Of a stretch of DNA of 64,000 bases, positions 1-11,680 are shown piece after piece (the first letter of the stretch is position 1; every line of letters starts with the position of its first letter). The DNA is from Panagrolaimus kolymaensis. Its lineage: Eukaryota; Nematoda; Chromadorea; Rhabditida; Panagrolaimidae. The stretch spans positions 5,394,001 to 5,458,000 of the forward strand of contig JAJQJQ010000009.1 in the NCBI GenBank assembly GCA_028622995.1. Reading direction: 5' to 3'. The notes below the pieces were generated by a model that had not been told where the DNA came from, did not search any database, and saw only the letters and a program-made list of their open reading frames with translations. Both the position numbers and the translations under genes were made by a program.

Positions 1-2240
1 CTATTGACAATGGTAATAAAAAACTTGTTTGGAACAAAGAAAAATTTTATGTTTAAACCTTTTTTTTCTTAGGTCTCCCTGATCCAAGTGATAGCGTTTT
101 ATGGACTGAAGAACTCATGGGTAACGGAAATGGCTATGTTAAAACTGGCCCCTTCCATGATTGGGACACCAATGTTTTGATGCCTTTAAGCCCTGTCCCA
201 GTGAAAAAACTTTATCGGTTTGTTGTTTTTAATTTACTTCAAAAACGCTTTTATGCAAGCATTTAGCATTTTTTTAGTTACACTGGTGGTCGCTCAACTG
301 ATCGATTGCTATCCCAAAGTGATGTAGATTGGGTGAAATCAAGAAAAAATTATAGCGAATTAACATTTTGTCATGATAAAACTTTTGAATCCATGCATGG
401 TTTATCTCATGTTTGGGTTGGAGGATTTATGTTTGTTATTCGTGTAAGCCCTAATGATCCAACATTTTATATGCATCATGCATTCGTGGATTTTATGTGG
501 GAACAATTTCGACAAAATCAACAAACTCGAGAAACACGCGAAAAAGATTATGCAAGAAAAATATGTAGTCGCCAACATAGTTTTTATGCTCCCATGAAAC
601 CTTTTAATTTGAGAAATAAGGATGGACTTTCAAATGATTACACAGGTCTGAAAAGGCAAAGTTAATGGAATGTTAATAACTTAGGATTGTTATTTGCAGA
701 TTTTTGGTATGAATATGAGCCAGTTCGACATTGTTCCTTTGATCAACCATATTGTGATTCAAATTATATGTTTTGTGATTTAAGAGCCTGGCGATGTCGA
801 AGTAAGGTACAATTAGGTGGAAATTGTACCGGATTTGCTCAAACTGATATTTGCTATAAATCATTTTGCATACAGGTATCATTTAGCAATTTTTAAAGAA
901 AATTATAATATTTAATTTTTGAGAATTTTTTAGAGTGTTTGTCGAATTCCCGCAACTGAAGGAAATGGATATCAACGAAAAGAGAAAAAGCAAACAGGCG
1001 TAGTTTGGGCCAAAACTTTAATGCTTACAGATGGAGATGAGCCACTTTCAAGTGGAATCGCTCATGTTATTGTTAAAGATGTATCTGGGAATGAAGGCGT
1101 AGCTTACATGCAGCGAGTTACCGAATATCCTGAAGCTCCTGTAAGACTCTCGAATTTATTTTGCAATTTTATACTTTTTATTTAGGGTATACTTTACCTT
1201 CCTTTGCCTCATCCTAGAGAAGGCATATCTTACAATGTCACCCTTGAAGCCAGAGATCATTACGGGCGATATTGTCAAAGTTATTGTTTCAATGAAACCG
1301 TTGAAAGATATCAAGTAAAAATTTTTATTGTTTCGAATTTTTCATTGATGGTTGTAAATATATTTTTTTATAGGTTTGCCAACCACGTCTTATTTTAAAA
1401 GTTCGACCTGATGCCTTTTCATCAAATCTTTCATTTACTCACAGTTATGCATCAAGAAAATTCCTTGATATGGATATTTCAGTTCATCCAACCCAATGGA
1501 AAGTGCACACACCATTTATGATTTTTTCTTGCCATCGAAAAGTAAATAATTTTTTTTTCTGTAGCTTTTTGGATTAATTTTGACTTTAATGAATGTATGT
1601 GTTCCAGATGATTAGTTCAACACAAATTGTTTCAATATCTGAAGATATGCAACCACCCATGGAACAAGTTGAATATGTTTGGTTCCGTGTAAATATCATG
1701 AAAAAACCAAATTCTGACATTGACATCGACGATTCAGAGGTTTTTAATGCCCACTTAAAACTTTTTTCCTTCTTTAATCTAACTTGTTTTTTTTATTTCT
1801 TTTCTTTTTAGATCGAAGTCCAAGATTTGGATGATCCATCGGATTTATGGATTTCTTCTATTCGAAGGGCTCGTTCTGCATATGATCAAAGTATAGTATT
1901 TGTGAGGGCAAGGAATCCATTTGTATTTCGAAAAGGTGTAACAGTAAAAATAAATATAAGAAATGGAACAAAACGGTTAAATTGCGATGCTCGATGCAAT
2001 ATGGTAATAACAATAATTTTTGATTCTCGAAAAGACAAGTTAAAAATAAAAAATTTTTTACAGGGTTCAACATTTGAAGATCATTGTGAAAATGTTGTTA
2101 CTTTACATGAACGCCCAGCTAAATCTCAAGAGCAAGTATTTGCGTCTGATCCATCATATTTGCAATTACTTGGTTGGAAAATGTTTGGGCATCCTAATGA
2201 CTGGTCTCTGCGTATGGCATATTTATCTTTTTATTGTTAA
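1..2240 (+). CDS. Tyrosinase (copper-binding), C-terminal part, 5' end outside window
   Basis: Ten exons can be joined in one frame: 1-12, 73-217, 278-645, 700-875, 934-1140, 1186-1314, 1374-1541, 1608-1739, 1812-2003, 2064-2240 (stop TAA). About 567 codons are inside the window; the CuA half lies upstream. The copper-B site is visible: HGLSH (HxxxH) followed by SPNDPTFYMHHAFVDFMW, which supplies the third histidine and the VD..W signature of type-3 copper proteins. A Cys-rich stretch follows (700-875), then a C-terminal domain of about 350 residues that I do not recognise. Nematode tyrosinases of the tyr group are secreted monophenol/diphenol oxidases linked to cuticle cross-linking and pigmentation; that role is inferred from the family. 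The exon 1-12 call rests on phase and on the resulting DNGLPDPSDSVLW, which fits tyrosinases. Confidence 0.88.
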
Positions 2241-2760
2241 AAAAAACACACAAACTAATTGTTTTTATTTGCGAAAAAAATCATGGTCTCTATTTCATTT
2301 TTAATTTTTGTTTTATTTTAATATTTTTGTTTTGTTAATTAAGATTTTCGATTTAGTAAATTTTTCATTTGTTTTTTTATTGTTGTCAAACAAACAAAAA
2401 ATCACAACACAGCTGCAGTTTCACATTACAGATCGGAAACTATTAATATATCTTTAAACTATCGCTTGCTACTATTACACATATTTTAAAAAAACACTAT
2501 CAACCCATGAATTTTGTTATTATTACTTTTTTTAAATACATATAAACCAAATAGTGTCCATTTATCATTTTTTACATGAAGTTTTTTTTCTGATCATCTT
2601 GACCATCGCGACAGTTGGTTTTTTTATTCCCTATACTTCTTCAAAAAATTCGTTACTTTTGAAGAAACATAAATTGTTTTTACGAAGAGGCTGTTGTTAT
2701 ATTGTTAGCAAACAACACTTTTTTTTATTTCCACTTTACAAGCATTTTTTTATTTTTTAG
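2241..2760. other. Tyrosinase 3' flank, AT-rich, no gene supported
   Basis: Low-complexity T-rich sequence. A hydrophobic open frame lies at about 2554-2715, but it has no in-frame ATG. It could join in phase to the small candidate gene at 2761 through the GTTAGC at about 2706, so it may be an upstream exon of that candidate. Confidence 0.3.
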
Positions 2761-3071
2761 ATGTTGTTGTTCGACACCATGCAAATCTCATATTACCTTG
2801 ATGCGGGTGTGGTGGCCGACGATATGATGGTCAAAGCTTTGTCACTTTTTTTCTTTCATTTATAGTTCTTATTTTTTTTCTTTTAACAAAAATCTGCGCT
2901 TAAATATTTTGAGTTTAGTTTATTTTTTGCTTTAAAAAATTTAATATTTATTTTTTCGTTCTTCAAGTTTAAATTTTACAGGAAATGCTCAATCGCGATT
3001 TGAAAAGTACACAAAATGTTAAACTAAAAGCTTGCTTTTCTTCTTCTTCATTTTCTCATTCCACTTATTAA
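2761..3071 (+). CDS. Tentative two-exon small protein
   Basis: Exon 2761-2829 starts directly at ATG behind the acceptor TTTTTTAG. Exon 2982-3071 starts behind TTTTACAG. They join in phase 0 and give a 52-residue product ending at TAA. The product contains DAGVVADDMM joined to EMLNRDLKS, and the region is less AT-biased than its surroundings. I do not recognise the sequence. It could instead be part of a longer small secreted protein whose hydrophobic leader lies at about 2560-2700, or chance. Support is only splice phase and composition. Confidence 0.25.
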
Positions 3072-4080
3072 TTGCATCTTCTTAATAAAAGAGACAACAA
3101 TGACCAGCTTCCTTAATTTTTTTTTCTCCAACTATTTTAAAGAGACTTTGAAATACTTACTTACTTTCTTACAAATTATCTTGAGTGAATGAGTAGCCAA
3201 TTGGACATTTGTGCAAACAACGAAATAGTTTCCGGAAAACCATATTTTTTTTATTTTCTTTTAAAATATGCGCATTTTTTTCATTATTCTCCTTCCTCAT
3301 CCTTCTTATTCTTGAGAGAACAAACAACAAAAAAAAATATTTCCTTGATTTTAAAATATGACCGCTGCTTTTGTGTTTTATCTTGCGTAATGCGTTTAAG
3401 AAACTAGTTTGATCACCTGTGGAATGGATAAATGTCCATCTACCACTGCCGGATGACCATTCGCTTGCTGCTCGAAGCTCTGGATCGCGGCTGATTTGGA
3501 CAACAAACATCATCCTCACCTGAATGCATATTTTTTTTGAACGAAGAGATCACACAGCTGTTTACCGAGAGAATGCAAGAAAGAAAAAAGAAGAAAAACA
3601 TAAGGATGAACAAAATCTTTTTTTTTTTCAGCAACGAGAGATTCTTTTTGGATATAAGTGTTGCGTCGTCTTCAAGAAAGAAAGAAAAATAATACACTTC
3701 CTTAAAGCATCCATCTGCGCAGCTGAAATCTCCCTCAAGGTGACAAAAAAGAGATTTTTTAATTGTTTTGTTACCTGATTTTTTTTTACAAAAATAAAAA
3801 AAAATATTGCATGACTAAACAATTTTTTGGGCGGTCCAATTCAATCCAGCAACACCGGAAACATTCAAAAATGCAAAAAAGCATTGAAATCTTTGAAATG
3901 ATTTTACATATTTCTTTCCTTCAAATAGTCTTTAAAGGTTGTTGAGTATTGTCAGTTATTAGTACATAGTTGTATTAGTTTGTTGAGTTTCGAGTTGTCC
4001 TCATTTTTTTTTCTTAAAATCTAAATATTTTTGTAAAACCTTTTTTTCTTCAATTTCTTGGTTGCTTTCAGAAACCAACT
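3072..4080. other. Region upstream of the omega GST; one GC-richer island
   Basis: Mostly T/A runs. A GC-richer island at about 3405-3525 is bounded on the minus strand by a possible acceptor (ATTCAG|G) and donor (CCACAG|GTGATC), with one open frame on that strand. I could not link it to other exons. Just before the GST start, TTTCAG (ending about 4070) precedes AAACCAACT-ATG, which looks like a trans-splice or 5'-UTR acceptor. Confidence 0.35.
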
Positions 4081-5333
<1,253 letters not shown>

Positions 5334-5948
5334 AAATAAAATATTTATAAATTAGTATATAATATTAATGCACCCAGTGATTTTATATTAATATATTTAT
5401 TGTTTGGTAAAAATTTGTAATTTGTAAATGATTAAAAATTTTAATTAAAAATTAATAAATTTTGCTAATAAATGCTTCAAAAAAACAAAATTAAATAATT
5501 TTTTCAAAGTTCTTGTCAACTTTTCGTAAATTAAAAAAACTAATTATTTGTAATTTAGTATGACCCCATTTAATCCTTTATTCTACATCTGGGTCCTTAG
5601 TTTAAACTTTTTAATTTGTCTAACATATTAATCAAACGACGAAGTGAAGTAATTTTAACAAAGGAAAAATATCATTTTGCATCGAACGAGGCAGTTGTTA
5701 TACTGCTCATTTTAGGAGTCATTGAGGTCATTATAAAAAAGATAACGCCAAAAAGCGTCGTAAAAATTTCTACATGATTTTGTTCACCATTTAAAAAATT
5801 TCAACACTTGCTTGTTTTTTTTAGCAAAGAGTTAAAAAAAACCGCTTAAAACTCATATTTTTCTTTTCATTTGTTTATTCAATAAAAATAATTATTTTCT
5901 TCTTTGATTTAGTAAATCAAAAATATTTTATTCTGTAAATCGGTCAAG
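5334..5948. other. Intergenic, GST to cullin
   Basis: AT-rich, with polyadenylation-like AATAAA variants near the GST stop. I see no coding or RNA gene; the promoter of the cullin would lie here. Confidence 0.4.
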
Positions 5949-6420
5949 ATGGACATAAGTTTAACAAAATTGCATCAAGATCTTGATACATTATTAAATA
6001 CTGATGACATTCACACAGATATGTATATGACTTTATATTCGTTAGCCAATTTTCTGTTTTGTTTTCTTTTATACATCTGCTTTTTCAGGCGTGTTTACGA
6101 GTATTGTACGCTACTAACAGACGAAGAAAAGTTGTCAAATCCAAACGCCTTATATAGCTTAGTTAGATCAGAAGAATTATATAAAGATTTGGTTATTTTT
6201 CTCGAAAACTATAATAATTCTATACGGGAAGGATATCGAAATCTTTATGGAATAGAACTTCTTAAGAATTATAATAGAATTTGGAATAAATATTTATCCA
6301 ATGTTACGGCCATCAATGGAATATATTCTTACCTTAATCGGCATTGGATAAAACATCAATGTTATGAAGGCAGAGAGGACATCTACGATGTTTACTTTGT
6401 AAGCGCTAACATAATAAAAA

Positions 6421-6617
6421 TTAAAGGAACATGTGTATTTGCTGCCTTTTTGAAATTACGTTTACGAGGGCTGGGAGCCCGTAATGCGACCGGCAATTTT
6501 AATTTAATTGTCATCTATTGTAGTTACACGTAAATTTGAATTGCCGGTTGGTAAAATGATCTCGCAGCCCGCACAAAAAAATTTTCAAAAAGACATCAAA
6601 TATCTATGTTCTTTTAA
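6421..6617. mobile_element. MITE-like palindromic element in a cullin intron (TTAA-flanked)
   Basis: About 197 bp between two TTAA tetramers inside the intron 6399-6635. The ends form imperfect inverted repeats of about 55 bp. The left end reads AAAGGAACATGTGTATTTG and the reverse complement of the right end reads AAAAGAACATAGATATTTG; both then continue into CTTTTTGAAA and a GGGCTG.GAG core. No coding capacity. It matches the element at 43401 in its termini. TTAA duplication is typical of piggyBac-type transposition, but no transposase is present here. Confidence 0.7.
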
Positions 6618-8117
6618 AATTAGATTATTTTTTAGTTAGCAATTCATTTATGGCAAGAAAAAACTTTTCTTCCTATTGGTAAGTATGTGGCAGATGCAAT
6701 TGTGGAGCTAATTTTTGGTGAACAAAATAGTTTTTACTCCTCTCTTATTCTTGACATTTTCTCTGATGATTGTGAGCTTTTCGTATCTGTTTAATATAAT
6801 ATTGATTAAACCTTTTTAAGTCACAAAATCAATGGCTAAACTCCCAGAATATTTCATCCGAAAAGTTCAATTCGCACCAGTTCTCAAAAATAATCGAGAG
6901 GAAGAGTTTATGAACCATGTTAAACTTTATTTTTCTAAAAGAGGTGAAGAATTATTTCGGCAAAAGAACGTAATTGAATATCTAATAAAATTAGAAAATA
7001 TTTTTCAAGATGAGCGTGATATTTTTCTTCGTTGTCCATCAACTTTAACATTAAAGCGGCTTATAAATGGATGTAAAACTTTTTTATTTGTTATTCATTT
7101 TGATTGCTTTATTAAGTTATTTAACTCTATGCTGGAAAATGAACAAATGGAAGACCTCGTTTGCCTTTATAATTCATGTAAAGCGAGTGAAACAATTATA
7201 GAAGCTTTTCGAACGTGTTATAAATCCTTTATTGAACCAAGATGACGTCATGTTATTTCCACTGTAATTTTTGATACAGGGACTGTAAGTAGCTGGTTAT
7301 TAAATCTCGTACAATGAGAATAATCCTAGGATATTGAAACTCGCTTTAATACACTATTTGGCATTCTTACACATTTAAAAGATGAATTTAGCTTTTTTGT
7401 TACTCATGAACTTAAAAATGATGCTGCTCAAGTAATTGATAATACATTTGGAAGCTTTATTAATAAAAGCGATGTTAAAGCGCCTGAATTGCTTGCTTCT
7501 TATGCAGATTCATGTCTCCGGAAACCCATACAAGGAAATGAAGTACGAACAACTCTAGACAAAATGGTAAATGCCATATTTTTTCTACTTTTTAGAACAT
7601 TTCCTTTCATATTTTAACTCATTATATTCAAATATATTGATGACAAAGATATTTTTGAAAAATGCTATTCCAAAATGCTTGCAAAGCGTTTAGTTTATAA
7701 GCTATCTACTAGTAAAGATTATGAGAATTATATTTTGGAAAATTTCACAGAATGCTGTGGTCACGAATATACAAGAAGGCTTGATCGCATGTTACGTGAC
7801 AATGTTATTAGTGAAGAAATAACAAACAGTTTTAAAAATGAAATTAACGAAAGTGGCATTGATTCTTCGTTTATGGTTCTTGCTGAAGGAACTTGGCCTT
7901 TTCGTAAATTTGAGCTTTGCAAAATTCCTACAAGCATTGAAAACATTGTTGAAAGTTTTAGTAAGTATTATATTTCTCGGTATAATAGCAGAAAACTTAC
8001 ATTTATTCATCACATTTCACGTGGGGAAATTGCTTGTAACGCATATTTTCAAAAATACACTTTTATTGTAAGGCTTCAACCTCTATTTACTTTTCATATA
8101 CATAAAAATTCAGGCAA

Positions 8118-8122
8118 ACACC
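8118..8122. repeat. Target-site duplication (ACACC), left copy
   Basis: ACACC directly precedes the 5' LTR, and the same ACACC directly follows the 3' LTR at 11681-11685. Removing the element plus one copy restores an open cullin exon. Confidence 0.85.
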
Positions 8123-8506
8123 AGTCCTATAGGTGCTAGCTGCTCCTATCGGTGTTCATCAAATATACAAACAATGCGCCATCAAACTCACTGAACCTCT
8201 CATTCTATTTTATAACACTTGGCCAAGGAATGCTCTTTCTCCTTTATTTCCATATCATCATTGTTGTCGTAGTTGTGTATTCGTTTTTAATTGTTCTTGC
8301 ATATTTGTAGCTGTATTTGGTGTCTCTCATAATAATAAATAATTGAAGTTAATCTATTGCTGCTTAAGGTAATTTTCTATTGTTTCACTATTGTAATTTG
8401 TCTTGTTCGTGTGATATTGTTAATAACATCGAAGTTATATTCAATATGTCACAAACAAAAGGCATAAACACTCAGTTGACCTCAAATGCCGAAGTCCCAA
8501 CAAGAT
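8123..8506 (+). repeat. 5' LTR
   Basis: 384 bp, matching 11297-11680. It contains a TATA-like TTTTATAA near 8212 and an AATAAA at about 8334. It also holds the start codon of the internal ORF (ATG at 8446), so the protein begins inside the LTR. Confidence 0.92.
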
Positions 8507-11313
8507 ATGGAGGGCCCACCGCTTCTGGTGGTAACGTTACTGCTGGAATGCATTTAAACGTTGGGCAGTGCGATAGTGCAATTCCAATGAAGGAGGAGCA
8601 TCTAAAAGAGGTAGCTGATGTTAAAGCAACTGAACATCGAAGTTCTGGTACTGCTTTCAAGGTATTTTCTCTAAATGCTAGTAATGAAACTGCAACTACA
8701 CCCAAGGTTATCGAAACATCACATGAAGCTGATGGTATCGACACATTTGCACTCGCAGCTGAGCATCGTGAAATGCAACGCAAACAGATCGAGTTGATTT
8801 TGAAAACAAGCAAAGACTGTTTTAATGAGTTATCAGCTAGCATTAAAAGAGCAAACGTAGCTTTGGCAGCAATTAATCATCAAAGATATCAGATTGATCA
8901 TGAATTAATGAAAGTACTTGAACAACTGCTTGTTGGAAAAACAGCAGTAATGGCAGATTGGATTTTTGATGGCATTGAAAAGCTTGACGGATACCATGCG
9001 GAAATTTCAGCGTTGATTGATAACGACAATGCAAAACAGGAAAAGATAAATGAGCTTGTGAGCCATATTGAAACCTCAACTCATGAACCAAAAGTCGGAC
9101 TTTCTGAAAAGTTTGATCTTGCTTTCTGGGATTGTGAAACTGTTCGTGATTTGTCATACAAGATGGCTTCATTACAAAAGGAAAATCATAATCTTTTGGC
9201 TGAAGTAAACATTTGGAAGTTAGCAGCAAAAGCCGCAACTAAAGAACAAGTACCTAAAGCTAGTGTTCAACATGAAGTTTGTAAAGCTAGTGTCGATTAT
9301 CCACCTTATCCACTTGATACATCATTTGTTGATATGCGTGTAACACCAAAGTTTAATGATGCAAACATGATTCCCAAAGATGAACCTCATGCTTCATATT
9401 CGGATAAATCCAATGTTGATAAACAATTGCGACCCAAGTGGCCCATGCCAACAAGATTCACAGGAAAAACTCGTGGAGAATTGGAACGTTATTTTGTAAC
9501 TTTTGAAAGTTCAACTGTTCGTAATGGAATTTACGGTGATGATAAGTCTGAACTTTTAGCTCATTATTTACCTTCCGATTTGCAACAACATCATTATAGC
9601 ATCTTCATGCAAACTCATGATTACGAAAATGTAAAGAGTTATTTGCTTAATGTATTGGGCTCTGAGAACTCAGTAGCAATGTTCACTGCTCGTGCTGGAC
9701 TTGATCGATTACGGAAATCATTTAGTCAGTCATATGCTGAATTCCTTCGTGAAGTTGAAGATAAGGTAGCAGAAGCTTTTGCGGGTGAAAAGAAAAGTGC
9801 CGATGTTGAATTAAAGAAAATTCTCATTCGTGTAACACAAAATGATCGTGACATGTGTTATTACAACATCATTTTACCACAGCTTGCTGAGACCTATTTG
9901 ACGCTTAAACAGCTCATATTAAGTACTGAAGTTACTCGAAAACTTACTACAATGCCACGATATTCTGAACATGCTGATGCTAATAAACGACAAATACATC
10001 CAAAGTTTGAAGGAAATAATGTGAACGAGAATGCACAAAACCAACCATTCCAAGACGGACGTAAAAGTAGTAATTACGCTAGCGGGAGTGGAAATAATGC
10101 TCGATTCCAGGACGGTCGTAACAGTAGTAATTACGCTAGCGGGAATAGAAGCTATGGAAATGCTGGGGATAACCGAGAAACCCCAAAGACACTTATGATA
10201 AAGGAAAGAAAAGGTCAGAATGTTCATGTCATACGAAATTATGTCATTCCACCAAATAAAAGATACAACGTTATTGTAACGGCTCCGATTGATGATGGTG
10301 CAGCGAGACTTGGAAATGTTGTAAAAAACATAAAGTTTGGACGCATAGGTACATTCTATGATGGCTATTGTAGCTTAAGTTGTACAAACACATCGGATAG
10401 AGAAGTGCTTTTAAAAAGCAAACAAATTGTGGGAAAAGCCTTGCATTTGCAAAGGAAAAGCTCCCGAGGAAAGCATGTGAAAGGTGATGAAACCTCGTCA
10501 ACGTTGCGAACTGTTATGTCTGAAGGTGATGGGGAAGATAATCGTTCATGGTATAAAAGTCTAAATGTGGATGCAGACACATTACCGGTTATTAATAACC
10601 AAATTGGCATCTACCGAGAACAACCTCTTACACCTTCGGTTAAAGAACGTGCTACTAAAAGCTCGTTATTTAATGAAAGGCTAGAAAGTTTGCCTATTGT
10701 TCGTAAAGAACTTAATGGATCGAAATCCAACATAATAAAAGTGAACCAAGCTAAAGCTGACCTTACCGGTAGTAAAGAAACTACTAAAAGCATTAGTGTG
10801 CCATGGTGGGATAACTTCATTAGTATTAGAAACAAAGATAGTTTATCCATTGAAAAAACCTCGTCTGCTACTGAAGCAACAACTCATGAACTCAACGATG
10901 CTATGGAAGATGTCTCATCAAATCCTCAACTAAAATATATTCAAGAAACGTCTAATTCTGATGTCGTCAAAACTCTTAGTATTGCTGAAATGGATAATTA
11001 TGCTCATCATCAAACATCGTCAACTCAAATAGAAGCCTCAAATGCTCTTTATGTTAATGAAAATGAACGGAAACAAGATGCTCTGAAATCAAATGAACTC
11101 AATAATACTATGGAAGAACCCATCAACGTGAAAGACCATTCAATCAAACATCGTGGATATGCTCAACAACATCATGAAACTTCTCATGGACATGGATCAC
11201 AAATAAATGCTCGTTATTCAAACAAACTGCATGGCCTCAATGATCCAGAATACTATGGTAATCGCCGGGGACGTCGAGCTCGTGGTGGGCAGGGCAAGTC
11301 CTATAGGTGCTAG
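8446..11313 (+). CDS. Gag-like polyprotein of the LTR element
   Basis: 955 codons, opening at an ATG inside the 5' LTR, crossing the whole interior and stopping inside the 3' LTR. An upstream in-frame ATG at 8380 would add 22 residues. Residues of about 100-260 are helical/coiled-coil-like. The segment KWPMPTRFTGKTRGELERYF followed by a DKSELLAHYLPSDLQQHHYS region resembles retrotransposon capsid domains. A 57-bp-period tandem duplication (10048-10144) encodes FQDGR.SSNYASG twice. Further on, IPPNKRYNVIV... DGYCSLSCTNTSDREVLL resembles the linker between protease and RT in Gypsy-type polyproteins; if so, the element is an internal deletion fusing Gag to that linker. No CCHC knuckle, DTG protease motif or YxDD is visible. 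The C-terminus is Arg/Gly-rich (GNRRGRRARGGQG), perhaps for RNA binding. The linker reading is inference. Confidence 0.8.
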   Translation: MSQTKGINTQLTSNAEVPTRYGGPTASGGNVTAGMHLNVGQCDSAIPMKEEHLKEVADVKATEHRSSGTAFKVFSLNASNETATTPKVIETSHEADGIDTFALAAEHREMQRKQIELILKTSKDCFNELSASIKRANVALAAINHQRYQIDHELMKVLEQLLVGKTAVMADWIFDGIEKLDGYHAEISALIDNDNAKQEKINELVSHIETSTHEPKVGLSEKFDLAFWDCETVRDLSYKMASLQKENHNLLAEVNIWKLAAKAATKEQVPKASVQHEVCKASVDYPPYPLDTSFVDMRVTPKFNDANMIPKDEPHASYSDKSNVDKQLRPKWPMPTRFTGKTRGELERYFVTFESSTVRNGIYGDDKSELLAHYLPSDLQQHHYSIFMQTHDYENVKSYLLNVLGSENSVAMFTARAGLDRLRKSFSQSYAEFLREVEDKVAEAFAGEKKSADVELKKILIRVTQNDRDMCYYNIILPQLAETYLTLKQLILSTEVTRKLTTMPRYSEHADANKRQIHPKFEGNNVNENAQNQPFQDGRKSSNYASGSGNNARFQDGRNSSNYASGNRSYGNAGDNRETPKTLMIKERKGQNVHVIRNYVIPPNKRYNVIVTAPIDDGAARLGNVVKNIKFGRIGTFYDGYCSLSCTNTSDREVLLKSKQIVGKALHLQRKSSRGKHVKGDETSSTLRTVMSEGDGEDNRSWYKSLNVDADTLPVINNQIGIYREQPLTPSVKERATKSSLFNERLESLPIVRKELNGSKSNIIKVNQAKADLTGSKETTKSISVPWWDNFISIRNKDSLSIEKTSSATEATTHELNDAMEDVSSNPQLKYIQETSNSDVVKTLSIAEMDNYAHHQTSSTQIEASNALYVNENERKQDALKSNELNNTMEEPINVKDHSIKHRGYAQQHHETSHGHGSQINARYSNKLHGLNDPEYYGNRRGRRARGGQGKSYRC
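8508..8525 (+). other. Possible primer-binding site
   Basis: One base after the 5' LTR the sequence is TGGAGGGCCCACCGCTTC. A TGG start is what a tRNA-primed element needs (complement of the CCA tail). I cannot assign the tRNA without a genome tRNA set. It also lies in the coding frame. Confidence 0.35.
11281..11296 (+). other. Possible polypurine tract
   Basis: CGTGGTGGGCAGGGCA directly precedes the 3' LTR and is the most purine-rich stretch there, though interrupted by pyrimidines. The position fits plus-strand priming. Confidence 0.3.
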
Positions 11314-11680
11314 CTGCTCCTATCGGTGTTCATCAAATATACAAACAATGCGCCATCAAACTCACTGAACCTCTCATTCTATTTTATAACACTTGGCCAA
11401 GGAATGCTCTTTCTCCTTTATTTCCATATCATCATTGTTGTCGTAGTTGTGTATTCGTTTTTAATTGTTCTTGCATATTTGTAGCTGTATTTGGTGTCTC
11501 TCATAATAATAAATAATTGAAGTTAATCTATTGCTGCTTAAGGTAATTTTCTATTGTTTCACTATTGTAATTTGTCTTGTTCGTGTGATATTGTTAATAA
11601 CATCGAAGTTATATTCAATATGTCACAAACAAAAGGCATAAACACTCAGTTGACCTCAAATGCCGAAGTCCCAACAAGAT
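11297..11680 (+). repeat. 3' LTR, with ATG in frame with downstream cullin exon
   Basis: Same 384 bp as 8123-8506. The ATG at 11620 begins MSQTKG... and runs without a stop through the LTR end (PTRY) into TAQMAILLQFND of the cullin, and on to the 11891 donor. An LTR-promoted transcript could therefore encode the cullin C-terminal domain with a short LTR-derived leader. Confidence 0.85.

Larger units (their letters stand above)
8123..11680 (+). mobile_element. Non-autonomous LTR retrotransposon (Gag-only), inserted in cullin exon 7
   Basis: The element is 3,558 bp long, with two directly repeated 384-bp LTRs and ACACC duplicated at both sides. The LTRs look identical base for base, which points to a very recent insertion. 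The whole interior is one open frame (Gag-like); I find no reverse transcriptase, RNase H or integrase, so mobilisation must depend on proteins from another element. The LTR ends (AGTCC...AAGAT) are not the usual TG...CA, but the ends are fixed by the target duplication. Confidence 0.92.

Noticed and set aside
8133..8342. 69-codon open frame inside both LTRs
   Set aside because: Duplicated only because the LTR is duplicated; out of frame with Gag and without recognisable features.
8472..10850. Several long minus-strand open frames opposite the Gag-like ORF
   Set aside because: They are antisense shadows of one dense plus-strand ORF; no splice or start context and no family resemblance.
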